Shown here: in pieces, positions 1 to 12,400 of the stretch
Layout: each line of letters opens with the position of its first letter
How positions within the stretch are numbered: position 1 is the first letter of the stretch
Assembly: GCA_004431415.1 (NCBI GenBank)
Contig: QPMI01000271.1
Location: forward strand, 1-64,000
Reading direction: 5' to 3'
Origin: Cyanophora paradoxa
Lineage: Eukaryota > Glaucocystophyceae > Cyanophorales > Cyanophoraceae
DNA length: 64,000 nt
Notes under the pieces: generated by a model
Told to the model about the DNA's origin: nothing
The model's input: the letters and a program-made list of their open reading frames with translations, nothing else
Database searches by the model: none
Made by a program: the position numbers and the translations under genes

Positions 1-3000
1 GGGCGGGGGTGCCCGTGATGGTGCTGCTGGAGGACATGCAGTGGGCGGACTCGCACTCGTGGAGCGCCCTCCTCGAGCTCGCCGAGCGCCTCGAGGGCGC
101 CGGCCCCGCCGAGCACCGCCTCGCCCTCCTCGTCACCGCCCGCCCCGCGCCCCTCGCCACCCCCGCGGGGCGGGCGATGGCGCGCCTGCACGAGACGCAC
201 GCCTGCTGCGAGCACGTGCCCCTCGGCGCCCTCTCCGAGGCCGACGCCGAGGCCCTCATCTGCGGTCCCCGCCCCGCCGCCCCCGCCTGCTGGGGACGGC
301 GGGCGAGGGGGCGGGGCGGGGCGCAGAGACGATCCGGGCGGGGCGGATCCCGCGGGTGCTGCGGGACTTCGTGGTGGCGCAGACGGAGGGCGTCCCCTTC
401 CTCCTCGTCGACCTCGCCCGCTCCCTCCTCGACGACGGCTCCATCGAGGCCCGCCCCGCCCCCGCCCCCCGCCCCCCGCCCCCGAACCCCCGCGCCCCCG
501 CAGGTCGACCCCGCCGGCAACTGCCTCGTCAAGCGCGCGCTGCGGCGGCTGAAGCCCTCGGACGGGGCCCGCGCCGCCCTCGTCTCCAAGCTCGACCGCC
601 TCACCGCCGCCCAGGCCATGACCCTCAAGCTGGCCCGCCCCCCCCGCCCCGCCCCGCCCCCGCGGGGGCCCTGAGGGGGCGGCGCGGGGCAGGCGGCGGT
701 GGCGGGGGTGCGCTTCGCGCTGGCGGAGGTGCTGGCGATCCACCCCGGCGGCGTCGCCACCTTCTTCTCCGCCCCAGAGGCCGACAACCCCGAGGGGGCG
801 CCCCCGGGGGCCCGCCGCGAGCGGAGCGGGGCGATGGGCCCGGCGGTGGCGGTGGTGCAGGCGGGGCTGGCGGAGGCGCTGCGGGCGACAGCGGTGGTCT
901 CCGGGGTGGAGCGGGAGCTGCGGGCGCTGGTCGGGGCCGGCATCCTGCGGGAGATGCGCGAGGAGGCGCGCGAGGAGGGCCTGGAGGCGGCGGAGGGGGC
1001 GGAGGCGGGGGCGGAGGAGGAAGAGGAGGCCGGGGGGCGGGAGTTCGAGTTCGCGCAGCCGCGCATGCAGGAGGTCGTCTACTCCCTCCTCCCCGTCACC
1101 GAGCGCCGCGCCCTCCACCTCAAGCTCGCCCTGTCCGCCCCCGCCCCCGCCCCGCCCCCGGCCCCCCGCCGACGCCCCGCAGCTACCACGAGCGGCGTCT
1201 CGCGGAGCGCGGGGGCTCGTGGGGCGACGAGGGGCCCGACGGGCGCCCCGAGGGCTACGGGGCCTCGGGGGACGAGGACATGGACGTCGTGACGGTGCTC
1301 GCACTGACCCGCCCAGCCCAGCACCTGCGCCCACCGCACTTGCAGGTGCTGGCGCACCACTTCGCCCTCGCGGAGGAGCGGGAGAAGGCGTGCCAGTACC
1401 TCGAGAAGTGCGCCGCCAGCGCGTACGCCTCGTACGCGAACCTCGAGGCGGCGCGCCTCTACGAGGACCTCCTCAAGATGAGTCCCGCGGCGACGGCGCT
1501 GCAGCGGGCGCGCTGGCTGCGCTGCCGGGCGGAGCTGCACAGCCGCATGGAGATGCACGCCGAGGCCGTCGACCTCTGCCTCGCCGGCCTCGCCGCCCTC
1601 GGCCGCGCCCCGCCCTCGTCCGCCCCGCCCCCGCCCCGCACCCGCCCCGCCCCCGACGCCCCCGCAGGTCGGAGCGGGTGATGCGGCTCTCGAACCTGTG
1701 GCACTCGGCGCGGCTCGTGCTGCGGCGGCCGCCGAGCGAGGAGGCCTTCGTGCTGCGGGCGGTGGCGGCGGGGCCGGGCTCGGGGGCGGAGGCGGCGGGA
1801 CGGGAGGCGGGGCGGCTCTACCTGGCGCTGGCGTGGGCGTCGTACCACTCGCTGCGGAACGAGCTCTACCTGCACGCCGTCCTGCGCGCCGCGCAGCTCG
1901 CCGCCTCCGCCCCGCGCCTCAACGAGGCCACCTCCGTCGGCCTCGCCCGCATCGCCCAGGCGCCCCCGCCCCGCCCCGCCCCGCCCCGCGCCCCTCACCC
2001 CCCGCAGATCTGCGCCTTCGTGGACCGGCGGAAGAAAGCGCTGCGGTGGGCGAGCCTCGCGTGGACGTGCGCGGGGGAGGTGCAGACGCCCGAGGTGTGG
2101 GGCAGCCTCAGCGTCCCCCTCGGGATGGCCCTCATCGGGAGCATGGACTTCGGGGCGGCGGGGGCCTCCCTCGCCGCCCTCTCGCGCCTGGCGGCGCAGT
2201 CGCTGGACGCCCGCCAGGCCATCATGAGCGCCCTCCTCCGCGTCCTCCTCGCCCTCCGCTCCTCCTGCGAGCACGTCGACATCCACGGCCTCCGCGCCGC
2301 CGCCGCCCAGGTCCAGGTGCCCTCTCCCGCCGCCCCCCGCCGCGCGTGCCAGGCTGACGGGGCGCAGGGGGCGCTGGACGTGGCGACGGGGAACGCCGAC
2401 CTGCTGGACGAGTTCAGCGTGCGCGGCGGCGCCGGGGCCGGCAGCGGGGCGGGGCTCACGGGCGGGCGGGGGCGCAGGTGACGATGGGCCACTGCGCGCT
2501 GGCGAAGTTCCGGCTGCTGACGGACGAGGCCCCCGAGGCGCTCGCCGTCCTCGAGCGCCACCTCCACTCCCGCTTCAAGTGCCCCGCCCCCGCCCCGCCC
2601 CCCCGCCCCACCCCGCGCCTGACGCCGCCGGCAGCGGGGCGCGCGTCTCGCCCATCTTCCTGATCGCGGTGGAGGCGGTGCACGCGGAGGCGCTCTGGCG
2701 GGTCGGGGGCCCCGAGCAGCGCTCCGCCGATGGCCGCGCGGCGGCCCGCGTGGCGCTGGACGCCATCGGGGAGGCGGGGCGGCCCGAGCTGCCCGGCCGC
2801 CTCTTCATCGTCGCCGACTTCGCCCTCGGCGCCCTCCTCGTCCTCTACTACGCCCTCCTCGCCCTCCACGCCCCCCGGCCCCGCCCAACCCGCCCCCGCC
2901 TCCCCCTCGCCCTCCCCGCCTCCCTCCTCGTCCCCGCCATGGCCCCTCCCTCGGGCGCCCCCGCGGCCCCTCGCCGCTGCGCACCGCGCGCCTCGCCTCG

Positions 3001-3723
3001 CTGGCCCCGCGCCTCTCGGGGCTGCCGCCGGGCCCCCACTTCCCGAACCGCCGCGGGAGCACCGCCTCGTCGGTGCCGGGGGCGGGGGCCCCCGGGCCGC
3101 ACACCCCCGGCCCCGCCCGCCTCTCCGCCCTCCTCAACCGCCGCGCGAGCGCCTCGTCGGCCGCCTCGGGGCCGGCGGGGCCCAGCGTGGAGGAGCTGCG
3201 GGCGGGGATCCGGGCGGCGGAGCGCTTCTTCCGGGAGAAGGTCGGCTCCATCCGCGTCGTCCTGCCCCTCGCCCGCATCGCCCGCGGCCTCGCCCTCGCC
3301 GCCCGCGGCCGCACCCCCGCCGCCCGCGCCCAGTGGCGCGCCGCGGCCGAGGCGGGGGCGGGGCGGGCCAGTGGCGGGACGCGGGGCTGGCGCGGCTGCT
3401 GCTGGCGGCGCACACGGAGGGGCGGCGCAGCGGGGGCCCCTCGTCGAGGCTGCCGAGGGGCGTTCACGCGGGCGGGGGACCTCTACCATGCCCGCCTCGC
3501 CCGCCGCCTCGCCGAGCTCTCCGCCGCCCGCACCCCCGCCGCCCCGCCCCGCCCCGCCCCGGGCCCCCTCGCCGCCCCCCCCACCCTCCGCCTCCGCCGC
3601 CCGAGCGAGGGGGAGGAGGGGGCCGGCAAGGGCGCCGGGGTGCCCTCGAGCGAGTCGCTGGGGACAGTGAGCCCGCAGCACGCCTCGCCGGCCGTCTCCC
3701 TCGTGCGCATCCAGCACGCCTAG
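1..3723 (+). CDS. ADCY10-like AAA-ATPase/TPR protein (3' part, 5' end outside window)
   Basis: The first exon begins inside an AAA/STAND ATPase module: a Walker B-like VLLEDMQWADSHSW is followed by a sensor-like LLVTARP. Further exons give a winged-helix-like stretch (EFAQPRMQEVVYSLLPVTER) and then a long helical TPR-like region (LAHHFALAEEREKACQYLEK, ARLYEDLLKM, AEAVDLCLAGLAAL). The chain ends SLVRIQHA at the TAG at 3721-3723. This order matches the C-terminal half of soluble adenylyl cyclase (ADCY10), whose cyclase domains would lie upstream of base 1. At least ten short introns are needed. Two have GC donors (449-503 and 633-692); others use GTCC or GTGA donors (for example near 259 and 1290). 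A Ser/Ala-rich linker precedes the last helical segment. Assignment rests on domain order and motif feel only; another STAND-ATPase signalling protein is possible because the catalytic part is not in view. Confidence 0.6.
449..503 (+). other. GC-AG intron in ADCY10-like gene
   Basis: The reading frame runs DDGSIE / VDPAGNCLVKRAL only if this 55-nt segment is removed. It starts GCCCGCC and ends CCCGCAG, and no GT lies near the left junction. Confidence 0.6.
633..692 (+). other. GC-AG intron in ADCY10-like gene
   Basis: This 60-nt segment starts GCCCGCC and ends GGGGCAG, with a CTGAG branch-like motif. Removing it joins AMTLKL to AAVAGVRFALAEVL in frame. The left half is nearly all C and the right half nearly all G, so it could fold on itself. 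Confidence 0.55.
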
Positions 3724-4302
3724 CCCGCCCGCCCCGCCCCGCCCCGCCATGCATGTGCCCCTTCCGAGGCTCCCCGATCGCCACGCGCTCGGGCCGCCTC
3801 CATTTGAATCTGGCATCCGATGATCCCCTTGGTCCTTCGAAATCAGCATCCCCTTCGTCCAGTAGGTCCGTAGCAGGCTGTCCCAGAGTGTCCGCGTCCC
3901 AATTGCATTTGAATTTTGCACAGCATGCAGCCCGGCAACTAGTATGCATGCATCCGTGCCGCAGTGCATCCGATGATCCATGGATGCACTGCGGCATACC
4001 ACTTACTTCCCAGGACCCAGTGACCCTGCAGCTGAACCGTGAGCACGTGCACGTGTGCTCAATGAGGAACTTCGGAAGCTGGACACATTTCCCAAGAATC
4101 CACGCGCTGCGGGGCCCCCAGGCCCCCCACTCGGTGACTGCGCATGCCAGCCGCTGAGCTGCGGGCTGGTTCAATTGCGACGGTCGCGCGGGAATGGTTT
4201 TCGCTCCTGTCGAGCTCCTCCTCTCCTCTCGAGCTCCTCCTGAGCCTGAGACTCGAGTTTTGACACTTGGCAAGCGTGAGCCGCTGAACCTCGAGATCAC
4301 GA
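3724..4302. other. Convergent intergenic region
   Basis: This is 3' flank shared by the ADCY10-like gene and DDX11. It is less GC-rich than its neighbours. It holds a strong hairpin (3957-3996) and one copy of the dispersed GAACTTCGGAA motif near 4068. No credible coding exon is seen. Confidence 0.5.
3957..3996. repeat. 15-bp inverted repeat (hairpin)
   Basis: TGCCGCAGTGCATCC at 3957-3971 is exactly mirrored by GGATGCACTGCGGCA at 3982-3996, with a 10-nt loop. The outer CACTGCGG resembles the end of the CACTA-like elements at 19023 and 47039, so this may be a relic of that family. Confidence 0.6.
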
Positions 4303-7300
4303 TCACTCTTGCGGATCGAGGTGCGGGGCGGGGCGGGGTGCGGGGCCGGGGCCGAGGGCGCGGGCGGCGCGCTGGCGCTCGGTGGCCTCCTGCAGGGGCC
4401 GCTTCGCTGCGAAGAAGGCCGCCACCGCCCGCGCCATCTGGCCGCCCCTCAGGCGCCCCCCGGCAGCCGGCGCCGGTCGCGGGGCGCACGGTGCCGTAGC
4501 CCTCGTGGGCCTGCAGCTCCTCCCCGATCCACCCCGGCAGCTTCGCCCGCTGCGCTCCCTGCAGGTACCTGCCCACCACCGGCCGGTCGCCGCGTGCAGG
4601 CGAGGCGGGGGCGGGCGGGGGCCGGGGCACCGGCGGTCGGCGAGGAGGATGGCGGCGTAGTCGGCGCGGTGGCGGATGGCGCGCCCGATGCTCTGGTTCA
4701 CCGCCTTCATCGCGCTCCCGTGCAGCCACTCGCGCCCCGTCAGCGGGCACGCCGCCGGGTCCCGCGCGTGCGCCGCGTCGAAGTAGCGGACGCGCTCGCG
4801 GACGAGGGGGTCGTCGGGGGAGGGGAAGGGGATGCCGAGCACGACGACGGCCCGCGCCAGGCCGTCCGCGAAGTTGAGGCCCTCCGAGAGCTTGCCCCCG
4901 ACCACGCACGTCATCACCGCCCCCGCCCGCCCCGCCGCTCCCGCCGCCCCCTGCCCGACCCCCCGTCAGGCCGGCGTCGAGAGGCGGCGGGGCGGACGGG
5001 GCGGGGCCCGGGGCGGGGCGAACGGGCGGGGCGGGGGCCGGGGGCGGGGCCTCGATGGCGGCGCGGTACGCGGCGAGGGTCGCCTCGACCTCCCCCGCCC
5101 CCCGCGGCTCCTGGAAGACCTGCGCAGGCGGCGTGACGGGCGCGCTGGGGGAGGGGGCGGAGCGGGCGGGCGCCTGCTTGCGGGCGGCGATGCGGGGGAG
5201 GATGCCGGAGGCGCGCCAGCTGGCGAGGAGCTGCTCCTGGTAGGCGTAGGAGGGGAGGAAGAGGACGAGGCCGTCGGGGACGAGGGCGCAGAGGTTGAGG
5301 ATCAGCAGGCCGGCGTCCCGCATGACGCCCTCCGACGAGCGCTTCTCGAAGGTGAAGTCCAGCTCCGCGCCCCCAGGGCCCCGCCCCAGCGCCATCGCCA
5401 GCACTGCCCCCACCCGCCTCCCCTCGAGCCCTCCCCAGCGCGGGGCGGCGGGGCGGCGGACCGTTCTCGCGGGGCACCACGTGCGCGCACGAGAGGGTGC
5501 GGATCTGGCGGCCGCGGCGTGAGGGGCTCCAAAGGCGGGGGACGGGGCGGGCGGGGCGGACGCGGTCGGGGGGGACGGGGGCGAGGAGCTGCTGGCGGAT
5601 GTCGGCGAGGGGCTGCAGCGTGCCCCCGGCGAGGAGCACGGCGCGGGCCTCGGCGAGGACTTCCCGGAAGGCCCGCGCGGGGTTCAGCAGCACCAGCCGC
5701 AACCCGGCGGCCGCCGCCTCCCCTGCGGCCCCCGCTCAGGCCCCCGGGGCGCGGGGCGGGGCGGGGGCGGGCCGGAGGCGGGGCCCTGGCGAGGGCGACG
5801 CGGCAGTCGGCGTCGGCGGCGTGGAGGGCGGCGAGGAAGGCCTGCACGGCCCGCAGCGGGGGCGCGCCCTCGGCGGGGCCCCGGGGCGCCCCGCGCGGCG
5901 CTCGGCGAGGGCGGCGGCCTTGAGGGCAGGCGCGAGCGCTCGAGGTAGCGCGCGATCGCCCCGAAGCTCAGCATGTCCACCCCCGCCCGGAACACGAACT
6001 CGTTCACACCCAGCACTTCCTCCGCCCCGCACCCCCGGCCCCGGCCCCCGCCCACCCGCCCCGCCGGAGGCGGCGGAGGCGGCGGCGTCGGGGGAGGGGC
6101 CCCGGGATGGCCTCAGGGGCGAGGCGGGCGACGAGCTGCGGCTCGATGCCGAGCAGGCTGCGCGGGCGGCCGGTCACGGTCGCGGGGCGGCGGGGCGGGG
6201 CCGGCGCAAGGCGGGCGCGCCGGGCAAGGGCGCGCAGGGCGACAGCGGTCTCCTGGATGCGGCGGAGGCTCGCGGGGGCCAGGCGGGAGATGAAGCGCTA
6301 TTCACGCGTGTCAGTGAAGGCGGCGCGAGGCTGCACGCTTGCTCTCCAAGGGGGGAGAGTCGCCTGCAAGTAGGCGTCGAGCTGGGCGGCCGCCTCCAGC
6401 AGCTGCCCGCCCGAGAGGCGCGCCCCGTGCGCGCTGTTCACCGCCTCCTGCAGGTTGTGCGCCTCTGCAGCCCGCCCCGCTGCCTCAGCGCGGGGCGCCG
6501 GTAGGGCGGGGGCGGGGCGGGCACCGTCGATGAGGAGGACGCAGCCGCGAAGGCGGATGCCGAGGGCCTCCCGCGTCGACCGCTGCAGCAGCGCGCTGTA
6601 CGGCACCGCCACGACCTGCCCGCCCTCAGCGCCCGCCCCGCACAGGCGAGCCCCGGGGGGCGGGTGGCGCACGTGGGCGGAGGGGAGGGCGGCGCGGGTG
6701 GCGTAGTAGGGGCAGGCGCGTGCGGCGGCTCCGCGGCGGGCGAGCTCCTCGATGTCGAGGAGGCCGTCCAGGAGCTCGTCCCCGAGCGCCCGCTCCCGCC
6801 CCGCGCTCCGCATCTCGCACCCCCCCGACCCCGACCCCCCCTTCCCCTTCCCCTTCCCCTTCCCCGCCTTCGCCGAGACGGGGCCCATCTCCTCCCGCTC
6901 CGCCCCCGCCCCGCTCTTCGTTTCGTCGGCGGTCTTGCCTGCGGGGGGTCAGGCGGGGCGGGGGCGGCGGGGCGGGGCGCGCACGGGCGGCGCGCTTCTT
7001 GTCAGCGAGGTCGAGGCAGCGCTGGTTGATGCGCTCCAGCGAGCCCAGCGCCCGCACAGCCCCGTTCACGCACAGCTGCTTCCGGCTGCACGCCATCACG
7101 CCGCCGCCGCCCCGCCACGCCCTGCCCCCGGCCCCCCCCGCACCTCGCGAGTGGCACGGCGCAGATGCCGCCGCTGGGGGTAGCCCGCCGGAGCTGCAGG
7201 GCGGTCGAGGTCGCTGCGGGCGGGGCCGGTAGGGGCGGGGCGGCGGGCCTCGGCGAGGAACTGGGATAGCTGCGAGTGGGTGCGGCTGCAGTAGTACACC

Positions 7301-8330
7301 TGTCGCGGCGTCAGGGCGGGGTGGGGCGGGGCGTGCGCGGGGCGGCGGCCTTGAGCAGGTGGCCATCCTCCTCGTCCTCGCCGCCGCTCTCCTCGCCGTC
7401 GCTCTCCTCGCGCGCGCGCCTCCGTCCCGTCCCGCCCTCCTCCACCTCCTCCACCAGCAGCTCATCCTCCGAGTCCCCGTCTCCGCCCCCCTCGCCGGCC
7501 CCCGGCCCCTCCCTCGAGCTCCCCTCCCCGCCCCGCCTCGCCCCCGGGTGCAGCGCCTCCTGCGCCCGCCGTGAGGCCTGCGGAGGGGCGAGGCTGCGCG
7601 GCCGGCGCGCCTCGGCAAGGGGTCGGCGGGAGCTGTCGCGCCGCTCCCGCATCGCCGCGAGGCGCGCCTCGCGCCGCAGCGCCGCCTTCGTCTTCCGCGG
7701 CGCCGGCTTCCACTCCGCCAGCCACGACGGCTCTGCCCGCGCCGTTATCACGCTTGCCCCGCGAGACGCTCCTGCAGCTCTCCAGCTCGGCGCACCGTCG
7801 CTCGCCGCTGGAGGCACCTCGGGCGGTGGCGCTGCGGGAGCAAGGGCGGTCGGGCCCGCGTAGTCAGCACCGATGGCGCCATCGTTCTCGTGATCCCTTA
7901 GCCATTGGAGCGTGGCGCAGATGATGGACAGTGTTTTGCCAGTCCCCGTCGGACCTGCGGCACGAGAGCTCAGATCATGAAAGCGCGGCTCTGCGCGTGC
8001 GCACTTTCGAAGATTCCAACGCCGCCAGCCTCCATAAGGTCGTACAATGCGCTGAGGAGCGCGCTGAGTCGTGTGGCACGTTCTAAACGAAGAATTTGAT
8101 GCGTACTTCATAAACCTGCGGGACGCTGAGCGCAGCAAAGGGCCGCAGTGCGGGAACAGCGCACTCGACCTGTATGTCATATGGAGTGCCAGGAAAGGGG
8201 AATGATCGCTTTGGCCTCGCGCTCGAGCTCGAGCGCGGCGCTGACGCTGCGGACAGTCGCTGGCGTCAACCGACTTCAGGCAATCGTAGGCTGCACATGC
8301 ACCGCTTGTATTTGAAGCGCCTTCGTCCAT
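4303..8330 (-). CDS. DDX11: DDX11/CHL1-type Fe-S DNA helicase
   Basis: Superfamily 2 XPD-like helicase that in other eukaryotes acts in sister-chromatid cohesion and replication. Near 8180-7930 the spliced frame reads FPFPGTPYDIQ, VEFMNALYDLMEAGVGIFES, then PTGTGKTLSIICATLQWLRD (Q motif and Walker A). YYCSRTHSQLSQF (motif Ia) follows near 7300. ACPYYATRAALP (Fe-S cysteine region) lies near 6710. The DEAH box is split by an intron near 6525. The C-terminal motifs VVGGKLSEGLNF and AMKAVNQSIGRAIRHRADYA lie at 4910-4650. The last exon ends HLDPQE before a TGA. An acidic Glu/Asp/Gly-rich insertion sits after Walker A. The start is uncertain: an ATG at 8328-8330 fits loosely, but the first exon junction could not be resolved. 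Many 50-80 nt introns interrupt the gene. Confidence 0.85.
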
Positions 8331-8692
8331 TCTTGTGGGCGCTAGCACTGGTTATCCTCCGTACCCATCAAGGCTTGTCCCTCGCCGGACCCCCGGCCCT
8401 CGCACAGATCCAAACCCCAAACGCATGCTCGTCGGACAGGATCCCGGAAGTTCCTTGGAGGATCTAGAGAGCACTAGCCTGTGCACAGGAGCAGTGCCGG
8501 CACGTATCGCGCAGCGCGAAGGAGTAGAAAGTAAAAAGAAGAGTTTCCTATTACTTAATTCACTTTTCGGGACGCTGCAAAAAGAAAGCGCGATACAGGG
8601 AGGGAGTGCCAACCAAATTGCTCTGCAGAAGGGAGAGGGAGGGCCAATGCTACGACCTCAATGCTTGTTCTGGATGGTCCGAAGACGCGACT
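8331..8692. other. Spacer between OSTC and DDX11
   Basis: This lies upstream of DDX11 and downstream of OSTC, both on the minus strand. It should hold the DDX11 promoter and the OSTC 3' end. No recognisable motif or exon is seen. Confidence 0.4.
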
Positions 8693-9361
8693 CTACTCCT
8701 CGTGGAGGTAACCCGGGATCTGCGCAATGGTTCGAACACACTCGACGCGACGCTGGCCGCGGCAGCTCACCTTGATGCGCAAGAAAAGCAAGCAGAGGTT
8801 GTACGCAACAGCAATACAGAGAATGCCGGAGAGAAGGAGAAGGTAGCGGTTGCGCTGGCTGGTCAGCTTGTTGTTGGACCAGTCCAGGAAGATGAAGCCC
8901 AGGCCGCCGACGGAGTAGAGGAAGCCGGCGGACAGGCCCTCAATGATGTACTGGCCGTTCACGCGGTACTGCAGGAACGCGACGGGCTTCACAGTGCCCG
9001 TGACAGGGTCCTGAGTGCTGCCAATCGACGGGGGCTCCATGATGATATCGTAGACGATGCCAGACAGCACGAGGAAGTAGCTGACGAACAGAACAAAGAA
9101 TACCAGCATGCCGCTCGGCTTCTGGAGCCGCGGGAGCTTGAGCCTGAGGTTCGGGGCCCGCAGCAGCGCGAACACGCTGTTTTCCAGGATGCTGCGCGAC
9201 ACGGGCGTAAGTCGACGGCGCGCGTGGATACGCGGCTATCGCGCGGCCGCCGCCGCACTGCCAGTGCGCGGTGTCGAGGCAATGGGCGGCACAACGCCAG
9301 CGCGGAGTGTTCGCGCTATTGGCAGCATCTGTGGGGAGGATCACCTGGCGACGGCCTCCAT
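8693..9361 (-). CDS. OSTC: OSTC/DC2 subunit of oligosaccharyltransferase
   Basis: A small ER membrane subunit of the STT3A-type oligosaccharyltransferase for N-glycosylation. Three exons can be joined in frame: 9345-9361 (MEAVAS), 8771-9191 and 8693-8719, giving 154 residues against about 149 in animals. Diagnostic stretches are NLRLKLPRLQKPSG, GIVYDIIMEPPSIGS, AFLQYRVNGQYIIEG and a C-terminal RIK-IPGYLHEE. Three hydrophobic segments are visible, at roughly residues 32-53, 83-105 and 117-138. The start ATG is in a 17-nt first exon, and the first intron (153 nt) is longer than usual here. SEC31 starts 97 bp away on the other strand, so the two secretory genes probably share a promoter. Confidence 0.93.
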
Positions 9362-9458
9362 CTTTAGGAGCTGTGGTGTGGCTGAGTTCCAGGCTACTTC
9401 CAGCGGTTGGGGGGGTACACTCGACCACTCGCGTCCAAGCTCCGCCCAGGCCGCAAGG
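9362..9458. promoter_or_regulatory. Divergent OSTC/SEC31 promoter (inferred)
   Basis: Only 97 bp separate the two divergent start codons. No TATA box is evident. The call is positional inference. Confidence 0.35.
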
Positions 9459-12400
9459 ATGCGCCTCAAAGAGCTAGACCGCTCGGCGACGGTCGCATGG
9501 AGCCCGAGCGGCAAGACGCCGGGCATGTTAGCGCTGGGCACAGGTGCGCCGCTGCGCTGTTCCCGCTGTCGCCGCCGCTCATTCCGAGGTCGCCCCAGTC
9601 GCCGGTGCGATTGATGACAGCTTCATGGCCACGGCCCAGCTCGAAATCGTCCAGCTGGACCTCTCGAAGCGCGACACCACCATGCCCGTTCTGGGCGCGG
9701 TCAGCGCGAACTACCGCTTTCACCGGCTCGCATGGGGCACCAAGGGACTTGAAACTGGAACATACCCTTATGGCCTAATCGCCGGCGGCATGGTCGATGG
9801 TTCCGTCAACATCTGGAACCCCGCCGCCATCATCGAGTGCGTTCTTCTTTCGCCCGGCGAGGCGCTCAATGTGCGCTTTGTACAGCAGGCCCGCGCCTGA
9901 CCCGGTTCGTCGCATGTGCAGGAAGAACGAGAAGGAATGCCTCATCGCCCGCGAGGAGAAGCACAACGGCCCCGTCCGCGGTCTGGAGTTTAACCCTTAT
10001 CAGCCCAACCTGCTTGCCTCGGGCGCGACCGACTCCGAGGTGCGCACCACGGCCCCGCGCTCGCACACGAACTTGCTGACGTGCACCGGGCAGATCTTCA
10101 TCTGGGATCTGTCCAATCCCGCGGAGCCATCAGTGTATACTCCAGGCCAGAAGAGCTCGCCGACCGCCGAGATCTCCTGCGTGGCGTGGAACAGGAAAGT
10201 GCAGCACGTATCTTTTGCGCCGCACCCCCGAGCGTTTCTGTTCGCCTGCGTGTGCCGGCTGCGTCCCTCGACTCCCCCGCTATCAGATTCTCGCGTCCAC
10301 GTCGTACAGCGGCACGTCCGTCGTGTGGGACCTGAAGCTCAAGCGCCCGGTCATCAGCTTCAGCGACCCGAACAGGCGGAACCGCTGCTCTGCCCTGGCC
10401 TGGAATCCGGATGTGGTGCGGCCGTGCCGCGTGCCGCTGCTCGGCGAACATGAGCTGAGCTCCCGAGTGCAGGCCACCCAGATCGTTGTCGCGACGGACG
10501 ATGACAAGCAGCCTCTCCTCCAAGTCTGGGATCTCCGCAACGCTTACTCCCCCCTGAAGGTCCGTCGGCAGCGCGAAAGCGGCCGAGCGCGCGCTGACGG
10601 GCGCGCAGGAGCTGTCGGGCCACACGAAGGGCATCCTGTCGATCTCGTGGTGCCCGAACGACAGCAACCTCATGCTGACCTGCGGCAAGGACAACCGCAC
10701 CCTGTGCTGGAACCCCCACACGGGCGAGATCATGACCGAGGTGCCCCTTCCTCTTTCTTTCTTTTCGCGGCGCTGCTCCGGCCGACGCCCTGCCGCAGCT
10801 CCCGAGCAGCGCGAATTGGAGTTTTGACGTGCAGTGGTCGCCCCGGATCCCCGCCATCCTCGCCTCGTGCTCGTTCGACGGCAAGGTGCGGCGGGCGGGG
10901 GCCGGCGGGCAGCTCGGGGCCTCACTGTGCGCGCAGGTCAGCATCTACTCGATGCAGGACTCGGGCCCCGCGGAGGCCTCGGACGGCGCCGTCTCCGACT
11001 TCCTCGGCGCCACCCGCAAGCCCCAGGTGCCCCGCCCCCGCCCCCACCCCCCGCCCCCGCCCCGCGCCCCCTCACGCCGGGGCAGCAGGTGTCGAAGCCG
11101 TTCACGCGGGCGCCGAAGTGGCTGCAGCGGCCGGTGGGGGCGTGCTTCGGCTTCGGCGGGCGCCTCGTCACCTTCCTGCCGGGCAAGACCATCACGAACC
11201 CCGACGGGACGACCCACCAGTCCTCCCTCGTCCAGGCGCGCTGTTCGGGGGGGGCGCCGGCGGTGAGGGGCGCTGAGCGGCGCCGGCAGGTGCACACGGT
11301 GGCGACGGAGCCGGAGCTGCTGGCGCGGTCGGACACGCTGGAGGCGGCGACGGGCGAGGGCGGGGACGTGGTGGCGTACTGCGAGCAGCGGCGCGGGGCA
11401 GTGGCGGACCCGCACGAGCAGGAAACGTGGGCCTTCCTGAAGATCCTCTTCGAGCAGGACGCGCGCCGCGAGATGCTCCACCACCTCGGCTTCAACTCCG
11501 ACCTCGGCCCCGACCTCCACAACGTCTGCCCCTCCCCCCCCCCCCCCCCCCCCCCCCCGCCCCGCCCTGCCTGCCCCGCCCCTCACGCCCGGCCTCAGCT
11601 CCTCAACAAAGGGACCCCTACGTGCCCCCGCCGCCCCCGCCCCGGCAGCGCCGCCGGCCGCAGCGGCGAGCGCGCCCGCGGGCCCGCCTCCGGCGCTGAG
11701 CGGCGACGCGGACTCGTTCTTCGACAACCTCGCCGCCCAGCAGGAGCCCGCCGCTCCCGCCGAGGCCGCCGCCGCCCCCGCCCCCGCCGAGCCGGCCGCC
11801 GAGGCCGCGCCCGAGGCCGCTCCCGAGGCCGCTCCCGCCGAGAAGGAGGCAGCCGCCAGCGAGGAGGCGCCCGCGGCGGCGCCGCACGGCAAGAAGGGCA
11901 AGGCGGGGAAGAAGGACAAGGCCGCGGAGAAGGCGGAGGCGGAAAAGGCGGCGGCGCCGGAGGCTCCGGCTGCGGCCGAGGCGGCCAAGGGCGGGGACGC
12001 GGTGGAGGCGGCGCGGAAGCGGCTCGCGGGGCTCAACCTCGACGAGCTCCCGTACCCCAACGAGGGTGCGGCCGCCGCGCGGGCGGGGCTCGGGGCCCGC
12101 CCAGACGGGGCGCGGCAGAGGCGGAGGCGCTGGTGAAGAAGGCGGTGATCGTCGGCAACTTCGACGTGGCGGTGGAGCTCTGCCTCCGCTTCAACCGCGC
12201 GGCGGACGCGCTGGTGCTGGCGGCGTGCGGCGGCCCGGCGCTGTGGGCGAAGACGCAGGCGGCGGTGCTGGCGCGGCAGCAGGTCGCGTTCACGCCGCTG
12301 GTGGCGGCAGTCGCCGGCGGGCAGCTGCAGAGCCTCGTCGAGACGGCGGCGCCGGCGGCGTGGAAGGAGACGCTCGCCATCCTTTGCACCTACGCCCCCG

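Noticed and set aside
2805-4002. Long minus-strand open frames opposite the ADCY10-like gene
   Set aside because: These are shadows created by the high GC; the plus strand carries the conserved helical protein and splice signals.
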